Part shown: piece after piece, positions 43,765 through 53,112 of the stretch
Layout: the number at the start of each line of letters is the position of its first letter
Position numbering within the stretch: position 1 is the stretch's first letter
Source: Telmatactis stephensoni
Lineage: Eukaryota; Cnidaria; Anthozoa; Actiniaria; Isophelliidae
Direction: 5' to 3'
NCBI GenBank assembly: GCA_029948255.1
Contig: JALIZF010001327.1
Location: 163,501 to 227,500, forward strand
DNA: 64,000 nucleotides
Made by a program: the position numbers and the translations under genes
Notes under the pieces: generated by a model
Database searches by the model: none
The model's input: only the letters and a program-made list of their open reading frames with translations
What the model was told of the DNA's origin: nothing

Positions 43765-44077
43765 TTACGCGCGCTCTGATTGGTCGAACAACCATGTGTG
43801 ATTAGAGTACACACACATAGATGGCGTCATCGAATCTTACGCGCGCTCTGATTGGTTGGAATGTTTCGATAAATGTTATATAAAACAGATAGATTCCATT
43901 TTTCCGTGCGTCTGTACTCTAATCGATGCACAGAAGACGTCAAAATGTGGTGAGAACAACAGTCACGCCACTCGACTTCGTCTCGTGGCCTACTTTTTTG
44001 TTCTCACCACATTTTGACGTCATCTGTGCATCGATTAGAGTACAGACGCACGGAAAAATGGAATCTATTTGTTAAGA
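43765..44077. mobile_element. Foldback element B (CCAAT head, TATA, palindrome)
   Basis: Two GCGCGCTCTGATTGG heads (43769-43783 and 43841-43855), TATATAAAAC (43877-43886), then near-perfect arms (about 43882-43965 and 43992-44077) around CACTCGACTTCGTCTCGTG (43969-43987). After the first head, GATTAGAGTACA repeats a stretch of the outer arm. Confidence 0.88.
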
Positions 44078-44206
44078 TACGACTGTACAAGTGATTAAAA
44101 CTAAACAGAAAAAAGAGTGAAATCATTGTCTTATTTTATTTTCAAAATATGAACAATCTAATTATACACAATGACTGAAACTGAGTGTTTATTACCCTGT
44201 AGCATG

Positions 44207-44342
44207 CAAGAGACTAATACTAAGAGAGCGAAACTCGCGGATTGATGTCTACGCGATGTGCTTGGCGCTTAAGGTTATTTTTAGTAACAGGAAGTTGACG
44301 CCATATCGCGCGCGCAAGCGCTCAAACAGTGGAATTTAATTT
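44207..44342. mobile_element. Single diverged arm of the CAAGAGACC family
   Basis: CAAGAGACTAATACTAAGAG, then GCGAAACTC, TTGATGTCT, GCGATGTGCTTGGCG and TTATTTTTAGTAA follow the left arm of 32333-32610 with substitutions. The mirror arm is absent; another element begins at 44343. Confidence 0.75.
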
Positions 44343-45055
44343 TTAAGGTAATTCCGTAGTTTTGCAGTGCGCATCTCTACTGCGCATAGCATAGTTCAGC
44401 CTATTTTGATTTGTTTGATTGTAAAAGATATATGTTTGACTTAAAATGATGCAAGCTTTAGTCTCATGAAGGTTTGAACAGTAGACACGCTCTAAGAGGC
44501 GCTATAGTGGTTACTCGCCTTAGTCCTCTTCGGTCACAGGCTGTTTACGACGTCTTGTTTTACACTTTAGCGCGTCATAGCGCGGCCGAAACGAGCACGG
44601 GCACCTATTTCTTAATAAGGTTCTCTATCATATATATATAATTATAGTCAAGATTCCATTTCCAGTTTTTTAGAAATTTTATAAAACGTGCGGTCGGAAG
44701 GTGCTTTCACGCTGCTTCAAGAGCACGTACTATCAACAAATTTTACCTTCTTTCTTGTAGCAAATGCATTTTTACAACAATTTATTGCATCATAATACTA
44801 GGCTATTGCCCAAAGAGAGAAAATGACTCATATTAGTCAGCTAGCACTGCTCAGATTTAAGAAATTAATTATTTTTGACAGGATTTTGATCTTCGAATCT
44901 TGAGCCCTCAAGACACAAAAGATGGTGAAATCTAGCGCAAAAACGGCAACGGTGACCCCCATTTTTTATTTCATTTTTGGGATAAGTAACTCAAACATTA
45001 TTACTGTGTGAAGTTTTATGAGAATTCCATTTCTAGTTTTATTTCTACGGAATTA
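44343..45055. mobile_element. TTAA-target element with GGTAATTCCGTAG ends
   Basis: TTAA followed by GGTAATTCCGTAG on the left, and CTACGGAATTACC followed by TTAA on the right (ending 45059). That is a 13-bp inverted terminus with TTAA duplication, as in piggyBac- or Kolobok-type insertion. No transposase frame is seen. Confidence 0.8.
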
Positions 45056-45900
45056 CCTTAAGGTAGTTCCGGACCCTTGCTACTGCGCATCCCCGCGCGC
45101 ATCCGAGGCCCGCGCACTTTTATTGAAGAATATTGGTTTTAACGTGGGGAGTCTGGGCACTAGTGTGCCAACGATTGTAAAGCGTAGAAACTCTAGTTTA
45201 AGCGCAGAAAAATAACATTTTTATCGACCAAACTGTCGAAAAAGATTTATAAAAAAACTATTGTGCACCGTGCAAGTAGGTGCTTATTCTCATTTTTTAA
45301 ATTTAAAGAATTTTATCGATCTAAAAGGCCAGCGAGGAATATCGCTTGTAGGGTCCGTATTTCGCAGGTTCAGTTTTCGGAAGGACTTTTTCTCTTTTTT
45401 TGTTCTCTAACTCTTGAAATAATACGGTTGACCCCCTGTTGTTTTCCTTTTATTTAAGGCTTTCATTTACTATTATTAAAAAATAAAAATACAACTTCAT
45501 TAATTGATTAGAAAGTTGTAAATTTTCCACATTTTACAGTCTGTACACAATTTCGGAGCGCGTAATTGGGTAGGAATTTGATTCTAGAATGCCCTTATAA
45601 TCATATTTGCTACTTATTAAACAATACATACAATTAAAACTGCTAGATAAACCTCAGATCTATCTTTTGAGACGGTCCAAGCGTTTTCTCGGAAAAATTT
45701 TGTTTGCATTCTTCAGACCATATGGATTACGTACATTTTGAGAAAAATCGCGGAAAATCATTGAAAATTCCACCTATTACGACATCAGAAACACATAAGG
45801 GAACCCCTTATGAGTTTCTGACGACATCTTATAGCTCAGAAACTAATACGGTGACCCTCTCTTTTTTTCACGGGTTTTGACTTGCCAAACAGTTATCTCT
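45056..45900. repeat. Abutting relative with GGTAGTTCCGG head, composite remnant
   Basis: Directly after the shared TTAA another head, GGTAGTTCCGGACCC, begins. Words close to TACGGTGACCCC recur at about 44950, 45424 and 45846, so this stretch is a mosaic of related elements. The right end is not clear. GAAACACATAAGGG and CCCTTATGAGTTTC (45790-45820) form a small hairpin. Confidence 0.5.
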
Positions 45901-46124
45901 AAGGCCAAGTTCAGACGTCGAACTTTTGCCGCGTCGAATCTAATAGTTGCATTTTGTAGATTAGAAGTGCGGCGTCTGAACCTATTGTATTTGACAGATT
46001 TGGTTAAGTGTTAAATTGAAAAGTTCAGTTTGAATCAAATTTGTCAAATTCATTTGGTTCTCATGTACAAAATGCAACTATTAAATTCGACGCGGCAAAA
46101 GTTCGACGTCTGAACTGGGCCTAA
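45901..46124. mobile_element. 224-bp palindromic AAGGCC element
   Basis: AAGGCCAAGTTCAGACGTCG on the left is mirrored by CGACGTCTGAACTGGGCCT on the right. Inner arms TTTTGCCGCGTCGAAT and its complement follow, and AGTTGCATTTTGTA is also mirrored. The flanks are too similar to the termini to settle the target duplication. Confidence 0.85.
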
Positions 46125-46566
46125 ATGACAGGATTTTAAGTGATTAGCAAACACGGCGCGACGTTAAAGAGAACGCCGCGCGCGCTGACGAATTTTGTTT
46201 GAAATGATCGTTGCCGTAGCCGACGTCAAGAAGAGGACGTGAAAACAATCGAAATGGCGTCCTGAACGTGGAGTCGCGACGATGTCAGGCTAGTCACACA
46301 ACGTACAAATGTGATAAATTCGTCATCTAACGTCTTGTTTTAGCGTCGCGTCGTGATTGCTAAATCACTCTAGTATCAGAGCCCGAGTTTTCAAATCGCC
46401 GATTGTTTTAAGTTGAAACTTAAAATGGGGAGCTGAGTTCTGATGTGTTCCGTGCAGCGAATTCTGTAGACTAGTATCAATGAATTATCTATATACTGTC
46501 TAATGCTAATGGTAGACATATAGTCTTTCCCTTCGTAACAAGTGTTTGTTCTAGTTCAGTTACATC
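46125..46566. other. Intergenic, nothing recognised
   Basis: GC-richer patch with several CGTC/GACG words near 46160-46350 but no clear element or gene. Confidence 0.4.
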
Positions 46567-46570
46567 TTAA

Positions 46571-46976
46571 GGCGCTGTTACACGATGCAATTTTTCTTGC
46601 AACTTGCAATGCAATGCTGACAAAAGCAGAACATTGCAAGTTGCTGGCAAGATGTTAGATGCTTGCAATTCTCTTTGCAACTCGCAACGCAACTCTTTCT
46701 TGGCCTTCGAAAAACCAGATATATCCGTGGTCACTACGTTCTGATTGGTCATTTGCGACAGGGATTGCATTGCAGGTTGCTGGATAGATGTTACACACTG
46801 CAACGTGCTTCGCAACGTTGCGAAAAGTAGAAACTCGTTTAACTTTTTCTGCAACTTGCAACGTTGCATTGCAAGTTGCAGAGAAGGGTGTTACACGCGC
46901 AATCTCTTCTGCAACTTGCAACGCAACGGCGTTGCATTGCAAGTTGCAAGAAAAATTGCACCGTGTAACAGCGCCT
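46571..46976. mobile_element. 406-bp MITE with TTAA flanks, GGCGCTGTTACACG ends
   Basis: TTAA (46567-46570), then GGCGCTGTTACACGATGCAA on the left; TTGCACCGTGTAACAGCGCC then TTTAA on the right. The arms are full of TTGCAACTTGCAACG-like words in both orientations. It lies upstream of nothing coding; frames inside encode only the repeats. Confidence 0.88.
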
Positions 46977-47024
46977 TTAATCATATCTCTTATATCTTTA
47001 AAAATTATAACAACTACGGGTCAC

Positions 47025-47057
47025 GAGCGAACTGGGACCGACTTATAGAATCAGTCT
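47025..47057. mobile_element. Solo arm of the TAGACTGATTCC foldback family
   Basis: GAGCGAACTGGGACCGACTT then ATAGAATCAGTCTA matches the outer part of the right arm of the palindrome at 20231-20337 with one change. The mirror arm is missing. Confidence 0.8.
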
Positions 47058-47110
47058 AGGACAAACACTAGCGCTGCGTGAGACGTCTTACCACCAGTCT
47101 TCGCCGAGGT

Positions 47111-48109
47111 TTATAAATTACCAAAAAGTAAAACTTTGTCATGACATCGATAATCATGCGAACAGGAAGTACAAATAAATTTGCCATTGTTTAGATCTTT
47201 GATGTATAAAGCTTTTTGCTGAAGGTATAAAAATTTAAATACTTGTACTTGACCTACAAAACGACCATCCAATGTGCACTTGTTAATAATTACTTTAGAT
47301 TCATAGTCACACACCAGTAGATTGTTGTCATTATCAATAGCAAGACCATAGGGGCTCTGTAACTTACCAACACCCTTACCTTTCTCTCCAATGGTGGATA
47401 GTCGAGTTGGTGAACCATCTTTCATCTGAATCACATGAATCACTCCATTATTCCAATCACTCACGTAAAACAGTCCATTGTGTGTAACTGTACTGTGTGG
47501 ACTAAAATTGTCCTGATTTGGCACAGTAAATTGATATTGATAGTCACCGTCCTTAGTAAACACTTGAATACGACCATTACCAGTATCACTCACAATGATG
47601 TTACACTCGTCATCAACGTGTACTCCACGTGGTTCAGAAAACTCTCCATTGCCGTTACCATGACAACCAAAGGTTTTTACCAGTGTTCCTGTTACAGTGT
47701 CTACTACACATATTCTATTATTACCATTGTCAACTATGACTAAATCTACATCATTAAGAAATGATAATCCTTGAGGATCTAAAAACTGTCCTTCTGCTTT
47801 TTCTGGGATGTGGCTTATTATACGCAGATTCCTGTCAGCATTCGCTATGATTTTTTCAATTTCATTGAGCATATTCTTTTCTTTGTCCAGTATAGATTTT
47901 ACCAATTTTTTTGTGATTTCCGTTACGTCTGCTTTGGCCTTTTCAGCATCACTTTTCACTTTCATGGCAATTTCTTCCTGCCGTTTCTTTTCTATTTCGT
48001 CTGATCGGAGTCTCCCAATTTCATCGATGTTTGCAAATTTTTCGCCATGGCTGATGATATCGCTAAAATTTCTGGTGAATCGAAATTTTGCTTTCTTTAC
48101 GCAAACTAC
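47111..48109 (-). pseudogene. TRIM-NHL locus 3, internally deleted
   Basis: Open on the minus strand from 48109 to 47111, with an in-frame stop just upstream and no ATG at a normal start. It encodes part of the coiled coil (EIEKKRQEEIAMK onward) which jumps, after RIISHIPEKA, straight into the NHL region at GQFLDPQGLSFL. The RING, both B-boxes and the filamin domain are gone. The NHL part is close to locus 2 and locus 5. Without RING it cannot act as an E3 ligase. Its frame remains open, so a coiled-coil/NHL protein is conceivable if an upstream promoter or exon exists. I favour a truncated duplicate. Confidence 0.8.
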
Positions 48110-48668
48110 TCACAGTAGTTCAGTTAAATCCACAATTAAATATTTATGCATTCTCTATACATTACAAGGCAAATTGTGTGTCAGATATATATAATTTGTC
48201 AAGCACTCTTTTAGCTGCCAGGGAGTCAGGGAGCGATTGACATCCTTTCCTAAACAAACTTTAATCAGCTAACACTGTTTTTGATTGTTTGAAAAAGAAA
48301 TATATTTGAATAAAATGTACTTGTACATTTCTAAAACTTGTGTTGTTGTAGCCCGTTTGTAAACATTTTTAAATCGCTTGAAGCACTTCACTTTCTGTTA
48401 AAAACGGCTCGTATAGGTTCGACTATACTCCGCCCGAGGGGGAATCCTATATATATAAGAGGGCGAGGATACTCGTCGTACCTTTTAGCGTCTGTCAAAT
48501 CAAATTTTATACACAACCACAACAGTACTATATTGCTATCAACTGATTTTTTTTACTTAACACTCATTGATCAAGAGGTCGATATAAGGTTTACAATATT
48601 CCTTCATTATCGCCATTAAATTGCTGCGCTTCTATCTCTGATTCTCTTGTTCCTAAAATAGACTTGCG
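48110..48668. other. Intergenic with a truncated 15778-type repeat
   Basis: At about 48430-48500 a GGGGGAATCCTATATATATAAG block and CGTCGTACCTTTTA match the ends of the element at 15778-16195, a truncated copy. No gene. Confidence 0.55.
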
Positions 48669-48805
48669 TGATGTCACAAGATGGAGTAGTTCTGGGAACT
48701 ACAAATGTCACGCGCACTTCCGCCCTGGCGTTTTCCACGAATTTATGAGACACGCGAGTTGATATTGAATTTCTTCTTGGAAACCCATCTAGAAACCCGT
48801 TGAAA
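48669..48805 (+). promoter_or_regulatory. Conserved TRIM upstream block before locus 4
   Basis: GTGATGTCAC (48669-48678), then a CTGGGAACTA block, ACTTCCGCCCT, TTTTCCACGAATTTATGAGACAC and GAGTTGAT, ending at the ATG at 48806. The order matches the two blocks upstream of locus 2. GTGATGTCAC resembles a CRE/ATF site and ACTTCCG an ETS site; both assignments are by word similarity only. Confidence 0.55.
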
Positions 48806-51800
48806 ATGGAGTCTTTCTTTGCAAATCTTAAGAAAAAAGCAGAGTGTTCTTTGTGTAATAACACAATGACGGACCCCAAGTTATTACAATGTTTTCATAC
48901 ATTTTGTAAAGCTTGTATTCAGAGGACCGCTCAGCCCAAAGAACAAGTCCACGTCTTCAAGTGTCCTAAATGTTCCTCTGAAATCTTGCTTCAAGTACCA
49001 GGCGACGTGGAAGACTTACAGCCAAGTCCAATCCACTCAAGAATGCTGCAAGTACTAGCGTATTCAGAAAGCGAGAAGTCTTGTTCTGTTTCTGAGACTC
49101 ATTCACCAGCATTGTGGCAGTGTTTGGACTGTGATCGCTCGTTGTGTGACGAATGTCTAAAGTACCATGCAGTATTTACTAAAGATCACCAAGTGGTTTC
49201 CTTATCTGACATGAAGAAGAAAGACCTTGAGTCAGTGTTGAGAAGAGAAAGTCCTTGCAAGACTCACATGAATCACACTTTTGAGTTGTTCTGTAAAGAC
49301 TGTGACGTCTTGATCTGTTTGCTTTGCTTGAAAGACGATCACAAGGATCACAAAACATTGACACTGCAGGAGGTCACTGAATTCAAGACAAATCTGCTCT
49401 CACAAATTCACGAGGAAATTGAGAGACTTCGATGTAGCGACATGGAAAAGAAACAACAAGAAGAAATTGCAATCACAATGAAAAACGACACATAAAAAGC
49501 CAAAGAAAAAGTCCAGAAATTCACTAAAAAAGTAGTGAAATATTTTATCGACCAAGAACAACAGTTGCTGAAAGAAATTCAAAGAAGCGAATCGAAGGCT
49601 AACAGGAATTTGCGTCTAATACGTCACGCCCCAGCTGCACAAGAATACATTCAAAACATGATGGAAAATGGAATAGCAAGTGACTTGGTTGAAAGCTGTA
49701 AAGAATTCACCTACAGTCCATTCAAGGCAGACACTGCAGGGATAGTCTTTCACTCTAATGACGATTTGGACGAGGACATCAAGAAATTGAAATTGGGAGA
49801 GGTAAGACTGAGTTGGAAGTCATGCCCAATTTTCAGCCAAATTCAAATTGACTCTAATCTGAAGGCACTAGAGAGAACAAAGCTGTACATTATAACCAAA
49901 ACCTCGACAGAAAATCTCAATTACGATGACTGTGATGTGGTGGATATACAAATCAGTCCTGCAGAAGATGTAAAAGTTGAAGAGGGAACCAAGAAGACTG
50001 ATCAGGGGCGGATCCAGTGATTTTCAAAGGGGGGTGCGTTTAAATTGATAGCCAAAATGATCAGTATAGGCAGCTATGAAAATCGGATAATGTATTGCCG
50101 ACTGCGCTATATTTAGACCAAAGAAGTAAATTATGCACAACTTGATCGCATGCAAATTGACATTTACTTTGTTACAACTTAATGACGTTCGCGGATAAAT
50201 GTTCTAACGTTAAGATCTTTTCCATACTTCGTACAGTAAAAGATATTTATTAACTTAATCTAAAAAGCGAAAAAAAAAATCGCGGTTATCAGGGTATTCT
50301 TAGAGATATCATCACACTTACGATTTCGCGCGAATTTCTTTGGGCATGTACGGCGTTTTGTACAATTTTTGAAAATTAGAAACTACAACATTTACTCGTG
50401 TAAAAGCAGACTACTTTAGCTCAAAAAAGTATACTAAATCTATCAAATTTAGCAACAAAATTACATTGTCGCTGCTTAGGAGATCCGAATTTATCGTTTT
50501 GTGGCGGTGAATAGCTTACGGTATGTTTACTCGTGAGCTTCGCTAAAAAGGAGAGAAGATTCCATCACTGGATGATAAAAAATCCCTATTACATTGTCTG
50601 ATATATTTATGTACATCTATTATATCATCTGATAGCCTTATACATAATTCATAATACATAATTCGGGTTGATTTTACCTCTTAAAAAACGAATCAATCGT
50701 TGTTCGCTTCATGTTCGCTCTCGATGGTGATCGGATGTGATTTAATTCCAAACTCTGCCAAACTTGCAAACACGGCCGCGCCATTTTTCCCGCCACCACA
50801 GGCTTCCCGGTCTCAAAGTACGCAGGCGCACGTGGAGGTGCCGTTTTTCCCAATACAAATATAACCAAAGACTTCCCGCCCAACGATAGCAAAAACAGTT
50901 TATGTATGAAAAAAGCTTTCATCGTCGTCCGAAAGGGGGGGTGCGCCCGCACCCAACGCACTACCCCTGGATCCGCCACTGCTGATGGTAAAATAGTAGT
51001 GGAATTCACACCTCGAGTACCTGGTCAACTGACAGCAGAGGTCAAACTGAATGGGAACCCTGTGTCAAACAGTCCACTAGTGATGGATGTCAGGCCACAG
51101 GTTATGAAAGAACTACAAGAATCAAGGTTAAAAACCACACTGAATACTGCATCCCAAAATTTTATGGGTATTGCAGTCAACAGAAGTAACACTAGGATTG
51201 CTGTTGCAGATTACTCTATGCACTGTGTTAGAGTATTCAACATGGATGGAGAGTTGTTGTTAGTGTATGGTGGCGAAGGCAGTGAACCAGGACGTCTGTC
51301 TTATCCTGATGGACTAGCATTTTGTAATGATACAGATTTAGTCATAGCTGACAATGGCAATCATAGAATATGTTTAGTAAACACTGTAACAGGAAGACTA
51401 ATAAAAACCTTTGGTTGTCATGGTAACGACAATGGAGAGTTTTCTAACCCATGTGGAGTACACGTTGATGACGAGTGTAACATCATTGTGAGTGATACTG
51501 GTAATGGTCGTATTCAAGTCTTTACTAAGGACGGTGACTATCAATATCAATTTACTGTGCCAAATCAGGACAATTTTAGTTCATACAGTGCAGTTACACA
51601 CAATGGACTGTTTTACGTGAGTGATGTCAATAATGGAGTGATTCATGTGATTCAGATGAAAGATGGTTCACCAACTCGACTATCCACCATTGGAGAGAAA
51701 GGTGCGGGTGATGGACAGTTGCAGGAGCCCTATGGTCTTGCTATTGATGATGACAACAATCTACTGGTGTGTGACTGTGGATCTAAAGTGATTAAGAAGT

Positions 51801-51925
51801 TCACATTGGATGGTCGTTTTGTAGGACAGACAAGTGCACTAGGCGGGAGGCCATGGTACATAGATGTTATAAAGAATAGTCAATGTATTTCTTCTTTAGA
51901 TGAAGGACTAGCAATTCTTAAATGA
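48806..51925 (+). pseudogene. TRIM-NHL locus 4, nonsense codon plus transposon insertion
   Basis: Same domain order as locus 2. RING, two B-boxes and the start of the coiled coil are open from 48806 to a TAA at 49493-49495 (codon 230). The sibling copy at locus 5 reads GAA at this site. The frame then continues unchanged to 50002, where a 979-bp transposon (50003-50981) interrupts the filamin domain. After it the filamin end and all NHL repeats are open to 51925. Any product from the normal ATG would be a RING/B-box fragment. The second half is almost identical to locus 5, so the damage is recent. Confidence 0.9.
50003..50981. mobile_element. 979-bp non-autonomous transposon in TRIM locus 4
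   Basis: Inverted termini CAGGGGCGGATCCAG (left) and, read inward from the right, CAGTGGCGGATCCAG (14 of 15 match). The flanks are CTGAT at 49998-50002 and 50982-50986, a 5-bp duplication. Locus 5 provides the empty site, with a single CTGAT at the corresponding place. The interior has no transposase frame. The related end CAGTGGCGTAACCACG occurs at about 26131. The superfamily is unclear: the termini look hAT-like but the duplication is shorter than 8 bp. Confidence 0.93.
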
Positions 51926-52483
51926 TTTTTACTTACACCCGAGCTTGCTACTGTTATGACTCATTAGTGATCAGTGTGCAGCTTTGGACTTATATGAAAC
52001 TGCTCGTTTTGTAATAAGACATAGAGAGGGTATCTAGACTAGTGGATTGGACTTTGTTCTGTTCGAATAGCAACTTGACAGATGATGAGCTTCATGACGT
52101 ATAGTCTCGACCTTATACGGTTCGCGTTAGTCAGATGTTACGTATATTCAAGTACGTTTACATGCGTACGTAGAGCTATATACATGTACACCTGAATCTT
52201 GTGGGTTATTATTTGTATTGTAGGGATGGAATATCTAATAAGTTTTACTAGATGAGATCATTTGCATAACGTATTTTTTACGTAAATTCACGTACGTACG
52301 TACGGATTAAGCTGATCCCTATATTTCCTTACAGTAGTAGGTTATGAGTAGGGACCTTAAGCATACCTGGACGGCGGCCTTGAGGACGGCTATGTTAGGC
52401 CGAGAGGGAATGAGTCTAGAACGCCGTCTTATGGCGCGAAAAATAAACTTAAGCAAACGCGCGTCGACGGTTGCCCTATTTTT
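51926..52483. other. 3' flank of TRIM locus 4
   Basis: Shares about 100 bases (51940-52060, CTACTGTTATGACTCATTAG through CTAGTGGATTGGAC) and a TACGTAAATTCACGTACGTA block (about 52273-52340) with the flank of locus 5 at 55865-56590. This shows that gene and flank were duplicated together. No gene of its own. Confidence 0.6.
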
Positions 52484-52750
52484 GTGATGGCTTCTTTCCG
52501 AGTTGCTCGAGATATGTTAACACTAGCTTTTTTCGATGATACGATTTCAGAAGACGAGTATTTACTTCTTTATGACTTGAATACTTCCAAAAATCTTGAC
52601 CTGCCGTATGAAGACTACAACAGATTTGACTTGGATGACATGGAGGATTCAGAGTGTGTCGCCGAATTCAGAGTACACAAACATGACCTTCAGGTTCTCG
52701 CTGAGGCTCTCGATATGCCGTTACCACAGGGTTCCCAAGTTACTATCTAA
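52484..52750 (+). pseudogene. PIF/Harbinger-like transposase N-terminal fragment
   Basis: A short frame of 88 codons starting at the second of two Met codons. Its core (LYDLNTSKN, DLDDMEDSEC, EFRVHKHDLQVLAEALDMP) resembles the N-terminal region of HARBI1-type nucleases in invertebrates, ahead of the catalytic DDE domain. The catalytic part is absent: stop codons follow at 52748 and later. The frame at 52776-52976 may be a decayed continuation but I recognise no motif in it. It is a relic, inserted or duplicated just before the locus 5 upstream region. Confidence 0.45.
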
Positions 52751-52977
52751 TCTAATCAATAAGATATGGGCGTGATTGATGCCACAGGCATCCCAAACGA
52801 CCTTATGGAATGATAATGTTGGGATCCCTGTTTACTGGTTTAGATTTCATGAACAGACGTATATAGGAATAGTGATGGGAGCCCTGTGTAGTACTTCACC
52901 AATAGACACCATTCGTTACCATTGTAATGGAATGGGTATGTTGGACATTCTTGATCGAATCACGCCATCGGAATAAA

Positions 52978-53112
52978 TTTTAGCGCTTATCCAGGCTTTG
53001 TGCAACCGAGGCCTGGGGACAAAGTTTCCTACACTTCCGGCTTTGTCATTTCTCGGAATTACTGGAACTCACTGCATTCGTCTTGATAAATTGCTTTCCA
53101 AGTAAGTTAATA
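52978..53112 (+). promoter_or_regulatory. Duplicated upstream block of loci 5 and 6
   Basis: From TTTTAGCGCTTATCCAGGCT to the ATG, this segment matches 63723-63860 before locus 6 almost base for base (shared CCAGGCTTTGTGCAACCGAG, then GGACAAAG, CTACACTTCCG, GGAACTCACTG). It differs from the block before loci 2 and 4, so the cluster has two promoter types. Confidence 0.6.

Noticed and set aside
46567..47059. Overlapping frames rich in Cys-Asn-Leu-Gln repeats
   Set aside because: They translate the TTGCAACTTGCAACG words of the MITE at 46571-46976.
47435..47743. Antisense frames over NHL repeats (also 28532-28795, 35125-35328, 54676-54984)
   Set aside because: The same antisense peptide recurs over every TRIM copy because the coding strand is conserved; it is a shadow, not a gene.
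52776..52976. Second transposase domain after the Harbinger-like fragment
   Set aside because: The frame is open for 66 codons but shows no DDE or other motif I recognise.
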